A stretch of DNA of 55,513 nucleotides from an uncultured Pseudomonadota bacterium (GCA_903847275.1 CAINDC010000143.1:1-55513), one strand, 5' to 3'; positions 16,264 through 25,719 are shown, counted from the first letter of the stretch. Made by a program: numbers and translations. Notes: generated by a model not told the origin, from the letters alone.

Positions 16264-17058
16264 TCAAACTTTTATCAGAATCAGTTCTAACACAAATTTA
16301 CTGCCAAAGTAACCTAATAACAAAAGCACAAAACCTGCCAATATCCAATTTACAGCGATTCGTCCCCGCCATCCATAACGTTGCCGACCCATTAAAATTC
16401 CACAAAAAATTACCCAAGCTAGTAAAGACAACACAGTTTTATGGACTAAATGTTGAGCAAATAAATCGTGAAGAAATAAAAAACCTGTTCCCAATGAGGC
16501 AGTCAACAACAATACACCCGCTGTAATCATTTGGAATAATAGTGTTTCCATCGTTTGCAATGAAGGCAATAACAAAACAAATCGTGAAGGCGGATGTCGT
16601 TTTAATTGCGTATTTTGAATAGTGAGTAATATCGCTTGTAATGCTGCCACCATCAACAAACTAAATGCTAAAACGGAAGTCAAAATATGCACAGCCATTG
16701 CTCCCGTATGCACAGGCAATAAATGAGGTGATGGATCAATAATCACATCTAATCCCAAAATAATGGCTGCGAATGGAAACAATATCACGCCCAACTTTTC
16801 AACGGGTTTCGTCAATGCAGTTAACAATAAAACCAACACCACGCTCAAAATAGTTAAAGACGCTACACTTAGTACACCAAAACTAAAGCCATTTTGTTGC
16901 TGACAAAGTAAACCAATATATAGTGTGTGTAGAGCAGCAGCTAACCACGCAAATTGTAATGATTTTTGCGATTGCGTCTGTTCGCGCAACTGCCAGACTA
17001 ACCACCCTGTACTTATACCGTAAGCAAGCATCGCGCTTATTGCAATAAATTTCACCAT
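16264..17058 (-). CDS. ypjD: YpjD/CcsA-like cytochrome c assembly membrane protein
   Basis: A 264-residue polytopic inner-membrane protein with about eight hydrophobic segments. It has the HTGAMAVHILTSVLAFSLL stretch and the late HKTVLSLLAWVIF segment, the two regions where this heme-handling family carries conserved histidines. It belongs to the CcsA/CcmC-related group and is the usual divergent neighbour of ffh in gammaproteobacteria, which supports the name YpjD. Its exact role in E. coli is poorly defined. Length is normal. Confidence 0.85.
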   Translation of the reverse strand: MVKFIAISAMLAYGISTGWLVWQLREQTQSQKSLQFAWLAAALHTLYIGLLCQQQNGFSFGVLSVASLTILSVVLVLLLTALTKPVEKLGVILFPFAAIILGLDVIIDPSPHLLPVHTGAMAVHILTSVLAFSLLMVAALQAILLTIQNTQLKRHPPSRFVLLLPSLQTMETLLFQMITAGVLLLTASLGTGFLFLHDLFAQHLVHKTVLSLLAWVIFCGILMGRQRYGWRGRIAVNWILAGFVLLLLGYFGSKFVLELILIKV

Positions 17059-17120
17059 AACCTAATCTCTATATTTTGTTAATGCTGTACGCCTTTGAAT
17101 CTGCGCCTTTTGCCATATTT

Positions 17121-17177
17121 GACGTTGTGTTACTATACCACTGAACGTCGAGCTGGCAGTATTTGTCAGCTCTTTTT
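17121..17177 (+). promoter_or_regulatory. Tandem hairpins in the ffh leader, second one terminator-like
   Basis: Stem 1 is GACGTT (17121-17126) with AACGTC (17144-17149). Stem 2 follows directly: GAGCTGGCA (17150-17158) pairs with TGTCAGCTC (17164-17172), nine pairs including one G-U around a five-base loop, then TTTTT. It lies 33 bases before the ffh ATG, so it may attenuate ffh or end a short transcript. Confidence 0.45.
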
Positions 17178-17210
17178 ATAGATAGCGATTTCATTTTTTC
17201 GAGTCACATT

Positions 17211-18566
17211 ATGTTTGATAATTTAACCGAACGCTTAAACAGCACCCTCAAAAAACTCAAAGGACAGTCGCGCCTCACAGAAAGCAACATCAAAGATACG
17301 TTGCAAGAAGTGCGTATTGCTTTATTAGAAGCGGATGTGGCATTACCTGTAGTGACGGATTTTCTGGAAAATCTAAAAACGGGCGCGTTAGGACAAGAAG
17401 TCCAAAGTAGTTTAACGCCTGGTCAATCAATGATTAAGTTGGTGCAAGCCGAATTGATCAAAGTGATGGGCGAGAAAAACGAAAGTTTAAATCTCAACGC
17501 GCAACCACCCGCCATCATTTTAATGGCAGGTTTACAAGGTGCAGGAAAAACAACCACTGTTGCAAAATTAGGACGCTGGCTTCAAGAAAATAACAAGAAA
17601 AAAGTTGGTGTCGTCAGTGCTGACGTTTATCGTCCAGCCGCCATTAAGCAACTTGAAATGTTGGCAAATGAAGTCGATTTGGTCTTTTTCGATAGCGATA
17701 TTACACAAAAACCGATTGATATTGCCCTCAATGCGATTGATGCCGCAAAACGTAAATTTTTAGACGTTATCATTATCGATACAGCAGGTCGATTACACAT
17801 TGATGACGAAATGATGGGCGAAATTAAAGCATTGCACGCGGCGATTAAACCTATCGAAACACTGTTCGTAGTTGATAGTATGACAGGGCAAGATGCGGCG
17901 AATACCGCGAAAGCGTTTAATGATGCTTTGCCATTAACAGGTATTATTTTAACCAAAGCAGACGGTGATGCGCGTGGTGGTGCGGCGTTATCGATTCGTC
18001 ACATTACAGGCAAACCGATTAAGTTTATCGGTATGGGTGAGAAAACCAATGCGTTAGAGCCGTTCCATCCAGACCGCATGGCATCACGGATTTTAGACAT
18101 GGGTGATATGCTCAGTTTAATCGAGCAAATCGAACAATCCGTTGACAAAGAAAAAGCTGAAAAGTTAGTTCAAAAAATCAAAAAAGGTAAAGGTTTTGAT
18201 TTAGAGGATTTCAAAGAACAGCTGGTGGAAATGCAAAAAATGGGCGGCATTGGTTCAATGATGGACAAAATGCCTGGCATGAATGCCATGCCATCAGAAG
18301 TAAAAGAAAAAATGAATGATAAATTGCTAGCACGGCAAATTGGTGTCATCAATTCAATGACAATGAAAGAACGACAATTTCCAGATTTAATCAAAGGCAA
18401 CCGTAAAAAACGAATTGCTGATGGCTGTGGGCAAGAATTGAGCGATGTAAATCGAATGTTGAAGCAATTTCTTATGATGCAAAAAATGATGAAAAAATTG
18501 AAATCTGGCAATATGACAAACATGGTACGCGGTATGAAGAGTCAAATGCGTGGATTACGTCGATAG
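17211..18566 (+). CDS. ffh: Signal recognition particle protein Ffh
   Basis: A 451-residue GTPase subunit of the signal recognition particle, which binds signal sequences of nascent membrane proteins together with 4.5S RNA and delivers them to FtsY. Visible parts are the N domain (1-85), P-loop GLQGAGKT at 107-114, DTAGR and TKADGDARGG motifs in the G domain, and a Met-rich M domain with MGGIGSMMDKMPGM from about 300. The start MFDNLTERL is chosen because it matches the family; the ATG 48 bases upstream would add an unrelated, Phe-rich lead. Confidence 0.98.
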   Translation: MFDNLTERLNSTLKKLKGQSRLTESNIKDTLQEVRIALLEADVALPVVTDFLENLKTGALGQEVQSSLTPGQSMIKLVQAELIKVMGEKNESLNLNAQPPAIILMAGLQGAGKTTTVAKLGRWLQENNKKKVGVVSADVYRPAAIKQLEMLANEVDLVFFDSDITQKPIDIALNAIDAAKRKFLDVIIIDTAGRLHIDDEMMGEIKALHAAIKPIETLFVVDSMTGQDAANTAKAFNDALPLTGIILTKADGDARGGAALSIRHITGKPIKFIGMGEKTNALEPFHPDRMASRILDMGDMLSLIEQIEQSVDKEKAEKLVQKIKKGKGFDLEDFKEQLVEMQKMGGIGSMMDKMPGMNAMPSEVKEKMNDKLLARQIGVINSMTMKERQFPDLIKGNRKKRIADGCGQELSDVNRMLKQFLMMQKMMKKLKSGNMTNMVRGMKSQMRGLRR

Positions 18567-18646
18567 GATTGATGTTTTATATTGTTTTATCAACAAAAAT
18601 GCGTAGAATAACCCAATTTATTTCAACAATTATTTAAGGATATGAG

Positions 18647-18898
18647 ATGGTAACTATTCGTCTTTCCAGAGGTGGTTCAAAAAATCGCCCGTTTTATCAA
18701 ATCGTAGTCACAGACAGCCGTAACAGTCGTGATGGTCGCTACATTGAACGTATTGGTTTTTTCAATCCGTTAGCGCGTGGTAACGAAGAACGTTTACGTT
18801 TAGACAATGAGCGCGTTAATCATTGGAAAGCAAACGGCGCACAGCCTTCTGAACGCGTTGCGAAATTGATTAAAGATTCGTTAAAAGCTGCTGCGTAA
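18647..18898 (+). CDS. rpsP: Ribosomal protein bS16
   Basis: Eighty-three residues beginning [20 protein letters not shown], the hallmark of small-subunit protein S16, with NPLARGNEE and the [12 protein letters not shown] tail region. Normal length. AAGGA lies before the ATG. It heads the rpsP-rimM-trmD-rplS operon; its stop codon abuts the rimM start. Confidence 0.98.
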   Translation: MVTIRLSRGGSKNRPFYQIVVTDSRNSRDGRYIERIGFFNPLARGNEERLRLDNERVNHWKANGAQPSERVAKLIKDSLKAAA

Positions 18899-19414
18899 TT
18901 GCTCTTGAGCGAAGAAAAATTATTACACGTTGGAAAAATATCTGGCGTTTTTGGCATTAAAGGCTGGGTAAAAATTTTTTCATTTACCAGTCATCGTGAA
19001 GATATTTTGAAGTATTCACCATGGCTATTAAGAAAAAATGATGCTACGCAATCCGCTGAAGTTATTATTGGGCAATTACAAAGCAAAGGCGTGGTTGCAC
19101 AATTAAAAGATATTACTGATCGAAATGATGCAGAAGCGTTGATCGGTTGGGATATTTTTATTGATTACGCGAAGTTACCGCCTGCTAAACCCGATGAGTA
19201 CTACTGGTCAGATTTGATTGGTTTGCAGGTTGAAAATACTGAAGGCGCAATTTTAGGTGTAATTGATAGCCTACTCGAAACGGGCGCAAACGATGTCATC
19301 ATTGTGCAGGATAAAGAACGTCAGCACGCGATTCCATTTATTCAGCCGCAAGTGATATTACAAATTGATTTAGTTACACGGAAAATACGCGTGGATTGGG
19401 ACGCAGATTTTTAA
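18899..19414 (+). CDS. rimM: 16S rRNA processing protein RimM
   Basis: A 171-residue ribosome maturation factor that binds S19 and helps assemble the 30S head. The N-terminal RimM domain has VGKISGVFGIKGWVKIFSFT, and a PRC-barrel half has EYYWSDLIGLQV and GANDVIIVQ. The start is TTG immediately after the rpsP stop; a second TTG at 18905 is equally possible and no ATG fits. Its stop abuts trmD. Tight coupling implies translational linkage. Confidence 0.96.
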   Translation: MLLSEEKLLHVGKISGVFGIKGWVKIFSFTSHREDILKYSPWLLRKNDATQSAEVIIGQLQSKGVVAQLKDITDRNDAEALIGWDIFIDYAKLPPAKPDEYYWSDLIGLQVENTEGAILGVIDSLLETGANDVIIVQDKERQHAIPFIQPQVILQIDLVTRKIRVDWDADF

Positions 19415-20158
19415 ATGCGTTTTGATGTTATTACGCTATTCCCTGAAATGGTTACACACACCGCAAAAATGGGTGTTACGGGCAAAGCGATTGAAAATAA
19501 AATTGTAACTCTCAACGTTTGGAATCCCCGTGATTATACGCACGATCGTCACAAAACGGTTGATGATCGTCCATTCGGTGGTGGACAAGGGATGGTTATG
19601 AAGTATCAACCATTGCATGATGCTGTTACTGATGCAAAAGTTAACGCAAAAATCGATTGTAAAATTGTATATTTAAGTCCGCAAGGCAAGCTATTGACTC
19701 AAGCATTACTTAGTGAAGCAAGTGGATTATCCCAATTAATTTTGGTGGCGGGTCGTTATGAGGGCATTGATGAACGATTTATTCAACGCGATTGTGATGA
19801 AGAGTGGTCGCTGGGCGATTATGTGATTAGCGGCGGGGAACTTGCTGCTTTGATTGTGATTGATGCGATTACGCGCTTATTGCCAAATGTGTTAGGCAAC
19901 GCTCAATCGGCACAAGAAGATTCACACAGTGACGGATTGTTAGATTATCCACAATTTACTCGTCCAGAAGTGATTGCTGGAGATACTGTTCCTGATGTGT
20001 TGTTAAGTGGTCATCATGCTGATATTGCACGCTGGCGAATGAAACAATCTGTAGGACGGACGTGGCAAAAACGCCCCGATTTATTGAAAAAGAAAACATT
20101 AAGTGCCGAGCAAGAATGCTTATTGGCACAATTTAAAGTTGAAGTGGACAAGGTATAA
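19415..20158 (+). CDS. trmD: tRNA (guanine37-N1)-methyltransferase TrmD
   Basis: A 247-residue SPOUT-class enzyme that methylates G37 of tRNAs reading CUN, CCN and CGG, preventing +1 frameshifts. Landmarks are [13 protein letters not shown] at the start, [21 protein letters not shown], the knot region [14 protein letters not shown] and [16 protein letters not shown]. The ATG follows the rimM stop with no gap. Length is as in E. coli (255) within normal variation. Confidence 0.98.
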   Translation: MRFDVITLFPEMVTHTAKMGVTGKAIENKIVTLNVWNPRDYTHDRHKTVDDRPFGGGQGMVMKYQPLHDAVTDAKVNAKIDCKIVYLSPQGKLLTQALLSEASGLSQLILVAGRYEGIDERFIQRDCDEEWSLGDYVISGGELAALIVIDAITRLLPNVLGNAQSAQEDSHSDGLLDYPQFTRPEVIAGDTVPDVLLSGHHADIARWRMKQSVGRTWQKRPDLLKKKTLSAEQECLLAQFKVEVDKV

Positions 20159-20160
20159 AA

Positions 20161-20517
20161 ATGAATATTATTGATGAAATCAACCAAGCACAAATGAAAC
20201 AAATTCCTGATTTTAAATCGGGCGATACTGTTGTCGTACAAGTTCGTGTAAAAGAAGGCGAGCGTGAACGTATTCAAGCATTTGAAGGTGTTGTAATTGC
20301 GATTCGTAATCGTGGTTTAAATTCTGCATTTACCGTGCGTAAAATTTCACACGGTACGGGTGTTGAACGTGTTTTTCAAACACATAGCAACATCATCAGT
20401 GAAATTATTGTGAAACGTCGTGGCGCAGTTCGTCGTGCAAAATTATATTATTTGCGTGATTTGACTGGTAGAAAAGCGCGTATCAAAGAAAAATTGGCGG
20501 TTAAAGCATCAGCATAA
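20161..20517 (+). CDS. rplS: Ribosomal protein bL19
   Basis: A 118-residue large-subunit protein at the 30S-50S interface. [21 protein letters not shown] at the start, the [20 protein letters not shown] core and [16 protein letters not shown] at the end are typical. It is the last gene of the operon and is followed by a strong terminator at 20539-20566. Confidence 0.98.
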   Translation: MNIIDEINQAQMKQIPDFKSGDTVVVQVRVKEGERERIQAFEGVVIAIRNRGLNSAFTVRKISHGTGVERVFQTHSNIISEIIVKRRGAVRRAKLYYLRDLTGRKARIKEKLAVKASA

Positions 20518-20538
20518 TCGACAAGTCGTGATTTTTAG

Positions 20539-20566
20539 AAAAGGCAGCGTTGAGCTGCCTTTTTTA
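20539..20566 (+). terminator. Terminator of the rpsP-rimM-trmD-rplS operon
   Basis: AAAAGGCAGC pairs with GCTGCCTTTT around a GTTGA loop, and the T-run ends the stem. Confidence 0.88.
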
Positions 20567-20584
20567 TTTGTGGCGAATAATAAA

Positions 20585-21472
20585 ATGACAGCAACGTCTG
20601 AAAAATATATAGATCAATTTTTAGATGCCGTTTGGGTAGAACAAGGATTGAGTAAAAACACACTTTCTGCCTATCGTAGCGATTTAAAGATTTTTAGCGC
20701 GTGGTTAAAAAAAGATTTGCTATCCGTTGAAGCGGAAAATATCACTGAGTTTTTAACAAATCGTTATCACCTCGATATAAGCAGTCGAACTACCGCAAGA
20801 ATCCTGTCTAGTCTACGCCGATTTTATGGTTATTTTTTGCGTGAAAATGTAATTACTATTGACCCAACCGCATTGATTACCGCACCTAAAACTACTCGTA
20901 TTTTACCGCATTCACTAACAGAAAGTGATGTCGATGCTTTGCTTAATGCACCACAAATCGCTGTTCCGCGTGGACAACGTGACAAAGCCATGCTCGAAAT
21001 GTTGTATGCAACAGGTTTACGCGTTTCAGAATTAGTTGATTTGAAATTTGAACAAATAAATTTACGCCAAGGCGTTGTGCAAATTGTCGGTAAAGGCGGA
21101 CGAGAACGGTTGGTGCCTGTTGGCGAAGAAGCCTTGATTTGTCTTGAAACGTATTTAAACGCTGGACGTGAATTGCTGTTGAGCGGTCGGCAAAGTGATT
21201 ATATTTTTGTGACTCATCGTGGAAGCAATATGACACGCCAAGCCTTTTGGCATATCATCAAACGTTATGCGTTTCACGCTGAGATTACTAAACCGCTATC
21301 ACCACACACATTACGTCATGCTTTTGCCACGCATTTATTAAATCATGGGGCAGATTTGCGAGTCGTTCAGTTGCTACTTGGTCACGTCGATTTATCCACT
21401 ACCCAAATTTATACTGATGTCGCGAGTCAACGTTTACAAAAACTTCATGCTCAATTTCACCCACGAGGTTAA
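20585..21472 (+). CDS. xerD: Site-specific tyrosine recombinase XerD
   Basis: A 295-residue recombinase that resolves chromosome dimers at dif with XerC and FtsK. All catalytic residues are visible: R146, K170, H241, R244, H267 and Y276, in GLRVSEL, GKGGRER, HTLRHAFATH, LLGHVDL and QIYTDV. The core SAM-like N-terminal domain is intact. The ATG at 20585 is used because the longer frame starts inside the rplS terminator. XerD rather than XerC is favoured by HLLNHGADLRVVQLLLGH. Confidence 0.95.
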   Translation: MTATSEKYIDQFLDAVWVEQGLSKNTLSAYRSDLKIFSAWLKKDLLSVEAENITEFLTNRYHLDISSRTTARILSSLRRFYGYFLRENVITIDPTALITAPKTTRILPHSLTESDVDALLNAPQIAVPRGQRDKAMLEMLYATGLRVSELVDLKFEQINLRQGVVQIVGKGGRERLVPVGEEALICLETYLNAGRELLLSGRQSDYIFVTHRGSNMTRQAFWHIIKRYAFHAEITKPLSPHTLRHAFATHLLNHGADLRVVQLLLGHVDLSTTQIYTDVASQRLQKLHAQFHPRG

Positions 21473-21478
21473 TTTTTT

Positions 21479-22246
21479 ATGACACAAAACATTCATCCTT
21501 CCGCATTCATTTCCCCTAATGCCAAAATTGGCGATAACGTAACCATTGGCGCATTTGCCGTGATTGAAAGCCATGTTGAAATCGGCGCGAATTGTAAAAT
21601 TCAAGCCCATGCGGTTATTCAACCTTTCACAAAAATGGGCGATGGAAATGTTATTCACCCACACGTTGTTTTAGGCGATTTGCCACAAGATATTCATTTC
21701 AAGTCTGAAACTGTAACGTGGTTAGAAATTGGTGATAACAATACGTTCCGCGAAGGTTTTACCGCGCATCGTGCAACCAAAGAAAACGCCGTAACACGCA
21801 TCGGTTCGGATTGTTATTTTATGAACAATAGCCACGTCGCGCATGATTGCAACGTCGGCAATAAAACGATTTTCGCCAACAACGTCGCCATTGGCGGTCA
21901 CGTTGAAATCGGCAATAACGTATTTATGGGCGGTGCAGTTGTCGTGCATCAATTTTGCCGCGTCGGTTCTTATGCCATTGTACAAGGCACGACAGGCTTA
22001 AATATGGACGTAATGCCCTTCATGTTAATCGGCGGACGACCTGCACGACACTACCGTTTAAACAGCGTTGGTTTGCGCCGCGCTGGCATTACAGGTGAAC
22101 GTTACGACATATTATCAAAAGCGTTTCGTTTATTGCGAACACGCCAACCACTCGATGATTTGCCCGAAACAGAAGAACTCAAACATTTAAAAGACTGGCT
22201 CGCTGTGAAATCCAAACGCGGCACGCATGGCTTTGTCGAACTTTAA
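21479..22246 (+). CDS. lpxA: LpxA-family UDP-GlcNAc acyltransferase
   Basis: A 255-residue left-handed beta-helix protein built from hexapeptide repeats (GDNVTIGAFAVI, GNKTIFANNVAIGGHVEIGN). H119 and H122 in SHVAHDC match the catalytic region of LpxA, and VVVHQFCRVG and the helical C-terminus also fit. LpxA puts the first acyl chain on UDP-GlcNAc in lipid A synthesis. The gene stands alone between xerD and uup and not in the usual lpxD-fabZ-lpxA-lpxB cluster, so it may be a second paralogue with different acyl or sugar preference. Confidence 0.82.
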   Translation: MTQNIHPSAFISPNAKIGDNVTIGAFAVIESHVEIGANCKIQAHAVIQPFTKMGDGNVIHPHVVLGDLPQDIHFKSETVTWLEIGDNNTFREGFTAHRATKENAVTRIGSDCYFMNNSHVAHDCNVGNKTIFANNVAIGGHVEIGNNVFMGGAVVVHQFCRVGSYAIVQGTTGLNMDVMPFMLIGGRPARHYRLNSVGLRRAGITGERYDILSKAFRLLRTRQPLDDLPETEELKHLKDWLAVKSKRGTHGFVEL

Positions 22247-22267
22247 ACACTAACTCCAGATTAAAAA

Positions 22268-24166
22268 ATGCCCTTATTACGTTTATCCAATGTTTCAATT
22301 GCTTATGGCACACACGCCCTGCTCAAACACGCAGATTTTCAACTCGATGCAGGTGAGCGCGTCGGTTTATTAGGTCGTAACGGCGAAGGTAAATCGACGC
22401 TAATGAAAATTATCGCGGGCGACACGTTGCCCGATGAAGGCGATATTTGGCGACAACCTGAACTCAAATTAGCGTGGTTGGCACAATCGCCCGAATTACC
22501 CGAAGACGCGACCATTTATGATGCCGTCGCGAGCGGTTTGGGCGATTTGGGCGAAATTATTGCGCGTTATCACGATTTGTCGTTGACGATGGATTATGAA
22601 GACGAAAAAGCCTTAAACGAATTGGGCGACTTACAACATGAACTCGAAGCGCGTGATGGTTGGGCATTTCAACAGCGCGTCGAAGCGACATTAAGCAAAT
22701 TAAATTTGCCACCAGAACTAAAAATACAAGGCTTGTCGGGTGGTTGGAAGCGGCGCGTGGATTTGGCGCGAGCATTGGTCATGGATCCTGAAGTATTATT
22801 GCTTGACGAACCAACCAACCATTTGGATTTTGAAAGTATTGCGTGGTTAGAAGAACAAGTTTTAGCGTTTCAAGGCGCGGTATTATTCGTCACGCATGAT
22901 CGGGCATTTTTGCAAAAATTAGCCACGCGCATTGTCGATTTAGATCGCGGTAATTTAGTTTCATGGCAAGGCACTTACGACGATTATTTAGTTCGTAAAG
23001 CGGCGGCATTGGAAGATGAAGCGAATCAAAATGCGGAATTTGATAAAAAATTAGCTGATGAAGAAGTGTGGATTCGCCAAGGTGTGAAAGCCCGCCGCAC
23101 GCGAAATGAAGGACGTGTGCGAGCTTTAGAGCGATTACGCGCCGAACGTTCTGAACGTCGAAATGTTCAAGGTAAAGCAAAAATCGGCTTAGATACGGGT
23201 GAAAAATCAGGCAAAAAAGTCCTCGAAGTTGAAAATATCAGCTTCAAATATGACGACCGAACAATTATCAAAGATTTTTCAACGCTGATTCAACGCGGCG
23301 ACAAAATCGGCTTGGTCGGTGCAAATGGCGCAGGAAAATCGACGTTGTTGAAATTATTACTCAAACAAATCGAACCGACTAGCGGCACGATTGAACAAGG
23401 CTCAAAATTAGAAATCGCTTATTTTGACCAGTTACGCGACCAATTAGATCCTGAAATGAGCGTTGTCGATACGATTGCGTATGGCAACGATTTTGTAGAA
23501 ATTGGTGGTCAGCAACGCCACGTTATTTCGTATTTAGGCGACTTTTTATTCGCCCCTGCTCGCGCTCGTTCACCTGTAAAAAGTTTATCGGGTGGTGAAA
23601 AAAACCGCTTATTATTGGCGCGATTATTCACGAAACCCGCGAATTTAATCGTGATGGACGAACCAACCAATGATTTAGATTTGGAAACCTTGGAATTGTT
23701 GGAAGCGAAATTATTGGAATTTGATGGCACGTTATTGTTAGTCAGCCACGACCGCGCATTTTTGGATAATGTTGTCACCAACATTTTTGTCTTAGATGGT
23801 TCAAGCAACGTTCAAGAGTTTTTTGGCGGTTATACTGATTGGCTCGAATACAATAAAACTTTAGAAGCTGCGGCTTTAGCATCAAAAAAAGCCACACCAA
23901 AAGTTGAAAAAATTGCACCTGTTTCGACTGCCGAAAAAAAGAAAAAATTGTCGTTTAAAGAACAACAAGAACTCGAAAAATTACCCGAATTGATTAGCAC
24001 GTTGGAAGCGGAACAAGTCGAATTAACGGCAAAAATAAACGAACCGAATTTTTATAAACAAGAACAATCTGTAGTCAACGAAGCATTAGATGAATTAAAA
24101 AACATTGAAAATGAATTGGTTGGTTGTTATGCGCGGTGGGATGAATTGGAAGAAAACGCTGGATAA
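22268..24166 (+). CDS. uup: ABC-F protein Uup
   Basis: A 632-residue soluble protein with two ABC ATPase domains and no membrane segments. Walker A GRNGEGKST is at 36-44 and GANGAGKST near 353; signature motifs are LSGGWKRR and LSGGEKNR; the Walker B pair is LLLDEPTNHLD and VMDEPTNDLD. The last 80 residues are a Lys/Glu-rich coiled coil, which distinguishes Uup from EttA, YheS and YbiT. Uup acts on ribosomes or branched DNA; its role is still debated. Length equals that of E. coli Uup. Confidence 0.92.
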   Translation: MPLLRLSNVSIAYGTHALLKHADFQLDAGERVGLLGRNGEGKSTLMKIIAGDTLPDEGDIWRQPELKLAWLAQSPELPEDATIYDAVASGLGDLGEIIARYHDLSLTMDYEDEKALNELGDLQHELEARDGWAFQQRVEATLSKLNLPPELKIQGLSGGWKRRVDLARALVMDPEVLLLDEPTNHLDFESIAWLEEQVLAFQGAVLFVTHDRAFLQKLATRIVDLDRGNLVSWQGTYDDYLVRKAAALEDEANQNAEFDKKLADEEVWIRQGVKARRTRNEGRVRALERLRAERSERRNVQGKAKIGLDTGEKSGKKVLEVENISFKYDDRTIIKDFSTLIQRGDKIGLVGANGAGKSTLLKLLLKQIEPTSGTIEQGSKLEIAYFDQLRDQLDPEMSVVDTIAYGNDFVEIGGQQRHVISYLGDFLFAPARARSPVKSLSGGEKNRLLLARLFTKPANLIVMDEPTNDLDLETLELLEAKLLEFDGTLLLVSHDRAFLDNVVTNIFVLDGSSNVQEFFGGYTDWLEYNKTLEAAALASKKATPKVEKIAPVSTAEKKKKLSFKEQQELEKLPELISTLEAEQVELTAKINEPNFYKQEQSVVNEALDELKNIENELVGCYARWDELEENAG

Positions 24167-24232
24167 CCTTGTAATACTGCGTGAAGTCGATTATTCTTTG
24201 CGCCCTTTCAAGCAGTAAATCAAAAGATATTT

Positions 24233-24320
24233 GGAGAGATGGCTGAGTGGTCGAAAGCGCACGCTTGGAAAGCGTGTATACGGCAACGTATCGAGGGTTC
24301 GAACCCCTCTCTCTTCGCCA
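24233..24320 (+). tRNA. tRNA-Ser (GGA)
   Basis: An 88-base type II tRNA with acceptor GGAGAGA, D-loop GGCTGAGTGGTCGAAAGC, anticodon loop CTTGGAAAG (anticodon GGA), a long variable arm, T-loop GGTTCGAACCC and an encoded CCA end. Confidence 0.97.
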
Positions 24321-24330
24321 ATAAGTATTA

Positions 24331-24368
24331 AAAAAGCCGCAAACCATCAGGTTTCGCGGCTTTTTTTT
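24331..24368 (+). terminator. Terminator after tRNA-Ser
   Basis: AAGCCGC-AAACC pairs with GGTTT-CGCGGCTT around ATCA and ends in eight Ts. Confidence 0.9.
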
Positions 24369-24413
24369 CGAGTAAAAGTACAAATTTTATCCATCATCGA
24401 AAAGAAGGAATTT

Positions 24414-25271
24414 ATGTTCAACGTCGGCATGATAGGTTTAGGTTCAATGGGAGTCGGTATGGCAACAAATTTAGCCAACGCAGGTTTTTTAAACACGGTT
24501 TACAATCGAACCACTGAAAAAGCGAAATTACTCGCACAAAAATTAAACGTGAAAATCGCACTTTCACCCGAAGAACTCGCCACGCAAGTCGATGTAATTT
24601 GTTTGTGTGTTTCGCGTGATGAAGATGTTTTAGAAGTCGTCAACGCGCTCGCCAAAACCATTCGTCCAAATACCATCGTGGTTGATATGTCCACCGTCAG
24701 TAGTCATACAGCGAAACAAGCCTCCGCTATTTTGGCGTGTCATGACGTAGATTTTCTTGATGCCCCCGTTTCAGGCGGTGTTGAAGGTGCAAATTCTGGA
24801 AAATTGGCAATGATGGTGGGCGGCAACGCAGCTGTTTTAGAAAAAGTGCGTCCTGTTTTGGAGGCAATGGCAAACCGAATTGTTCATATTGGTGAAACAG
24901 GAACAGGACAAGCCACAAAAGCCGTGAATCAAATTATGGGTGCGGGTATCAATCAAGCGGTGACGGAAGCCTTGGCTTTTGCAAAAGCACAAAATTTGCC
25001 AATGAATAAAATTATCGATGTCATTTCGAGTGGCGCGTCGGGCAATTGGTTTTTACAACATCGCGGTTTAAGTATGACAGAAGGAAATTATCCAGCAGGT
25101 TTTAAAGTCGCGTTACATCATAAAGATTTAGCGATTTGTGAGCGTATGGGTGAAAACGCAGGTGTAAATTTACCATTGGCAACACAAACCCGCTTAAATT
25201 ATGAGCAGCTAATGAAGGATGGTTTTGGAGATTGTGATATTTCCGCGTTGTACCATTTAAAAGTGAAATGA
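24414..25271 (+). CDS. NAD(P)-dependent beta-hydroxyacid dehydrogenase (GarR/MmsB family)
   Basis: A 285-residue dehydrogenase of the 6-phosphogluconate-dehydrogenase-like family. It has the Rossmann motif GLGSMGVGMA (8-17), substrate motif DAPVSGG (117-123), and K169 in GQATKAVNQ as the catalytic lysine. Members reduce tartronate, succinate or glyoxylate semialdehyde, or oxidise 3-hydroxyisobutyrate; the substrate cannot be told from sequence alone. AAGGA lies before the ATG. A longer frame beginning at 24231 would read through the tRNA and terminator and is not used. A terminator follows the gene. Confidence 0.9.
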   Translation: MFNVGMIGLGSMGVGMATNLANAGFLNTVYNRTTEKAKLLAQKLNVKIALSPEELATQVDVICLCVSRDEDVLEVVNALAKTIRPNTIVVDMSTVSSHTAKQASAILACHDVDFLDAPVSGGVEGANSGKLAMMVGGNAAVLEKVRPVLEAMANRIVHIGETGTGQATKAVNQIMGAGINQAVTEALAFAKAQNLPMNKIIDVISSGASGNWFLQHRGLSMTEGNYPAGFKVALHHKDLAICERMGENAGVNLPLATQTRLNYEQLMKDGFGDCDISALYHLKVK

Positions 25272-25287
25272 ATTAAACTTGTCGCAT

Positions 25288-25315
25288 AAAGCCACTGTTG
25301 ACTTCGTGGCTTTTT
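25288..25315 (+). terminator. Terminator after the hydroxyacid dehydrogenase gene
   Basis: AAAGCCAC pairs with GTGGCTTT around a ten-base loop and continues into TTTTT. Confidence 0.8.
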
Positions 25316-25371
25316 AAATAATCAGAATTAACAATAAAAATCGCTTCAATGCTCATTAGGATCAGAAATAC

Positions 25372-25704
25372 ATGAACAAAGTTAAAATTAACGTCGCTTT
25401 AATCCGATTGTTTCAATTTTCCGTTTTCGTTTTATTCACATTTATGGTTATGGCATACACATTTGCTATGATTTTATTGCCATTAGATGCGATTGTAATG
25501 TTAATTAAATTGTTATCATTAGTGGGTTTAGGTGGCATTATCGGTACAATTATCGCGGTACCAGCCATCGGTTATTTGGGTATGATGGTTTATCAAATGT
25601 CTGGCTTGAGCCAATTACTTATCGAAATCGGTATGGATTTAGTTAACACTGGTAAAGCACGCATCGAAGCATTTAACAGACTTATTGAAGCAGCCAAAGC
25701 TTAA
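25372..25704 (+). CDS. Small membrane protein of unknown function
   Basis: A 110-residue protein with two or three hydrophobic segments (about 12-36, 41-72), separated by short polar turns and followed by a helical, partly charged C-terminal tail of about 30 residues. The N-terminus is weakly basic. It has its own terminator and no operon partner, being flanked on both sides by terminators. I do not recognise a family. Being a stand-alone, intact gene among conserved genes, it is probably expressed. Confidence 0.75.
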   Translation: MNKVKINVALIRLFQFSVFVLFTFMVMAYTFAMILLPLDAIVMLIKLLSLVGLGGIIGTIIAVPAIGYLGMMVYQMSGLSQLLIEIGMDLVNTGKARIEAFNRLIEAAKA

Positions 25705-25719
25705 ATGTAAAACAACTTT

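Noticed and set aside
17163-17210. Longer ffh start
   Set aside because: It begins inside the leader hairpin and adds a hydrophobic lead not found in Ffh.
20528-20584. Longer xerD start
   Set aside because: It begins upstream of and reads through the rplS terminator and adds residues absent from XerD proteins.
24231-24413. N-terminal extension of the hydroxyacid dehydrogenase
   Set aside because: It would translate tRNA-Ser and its terminator; the ATG at 24414 has a good ribosome-binding site and starts at the Rossmann fold.
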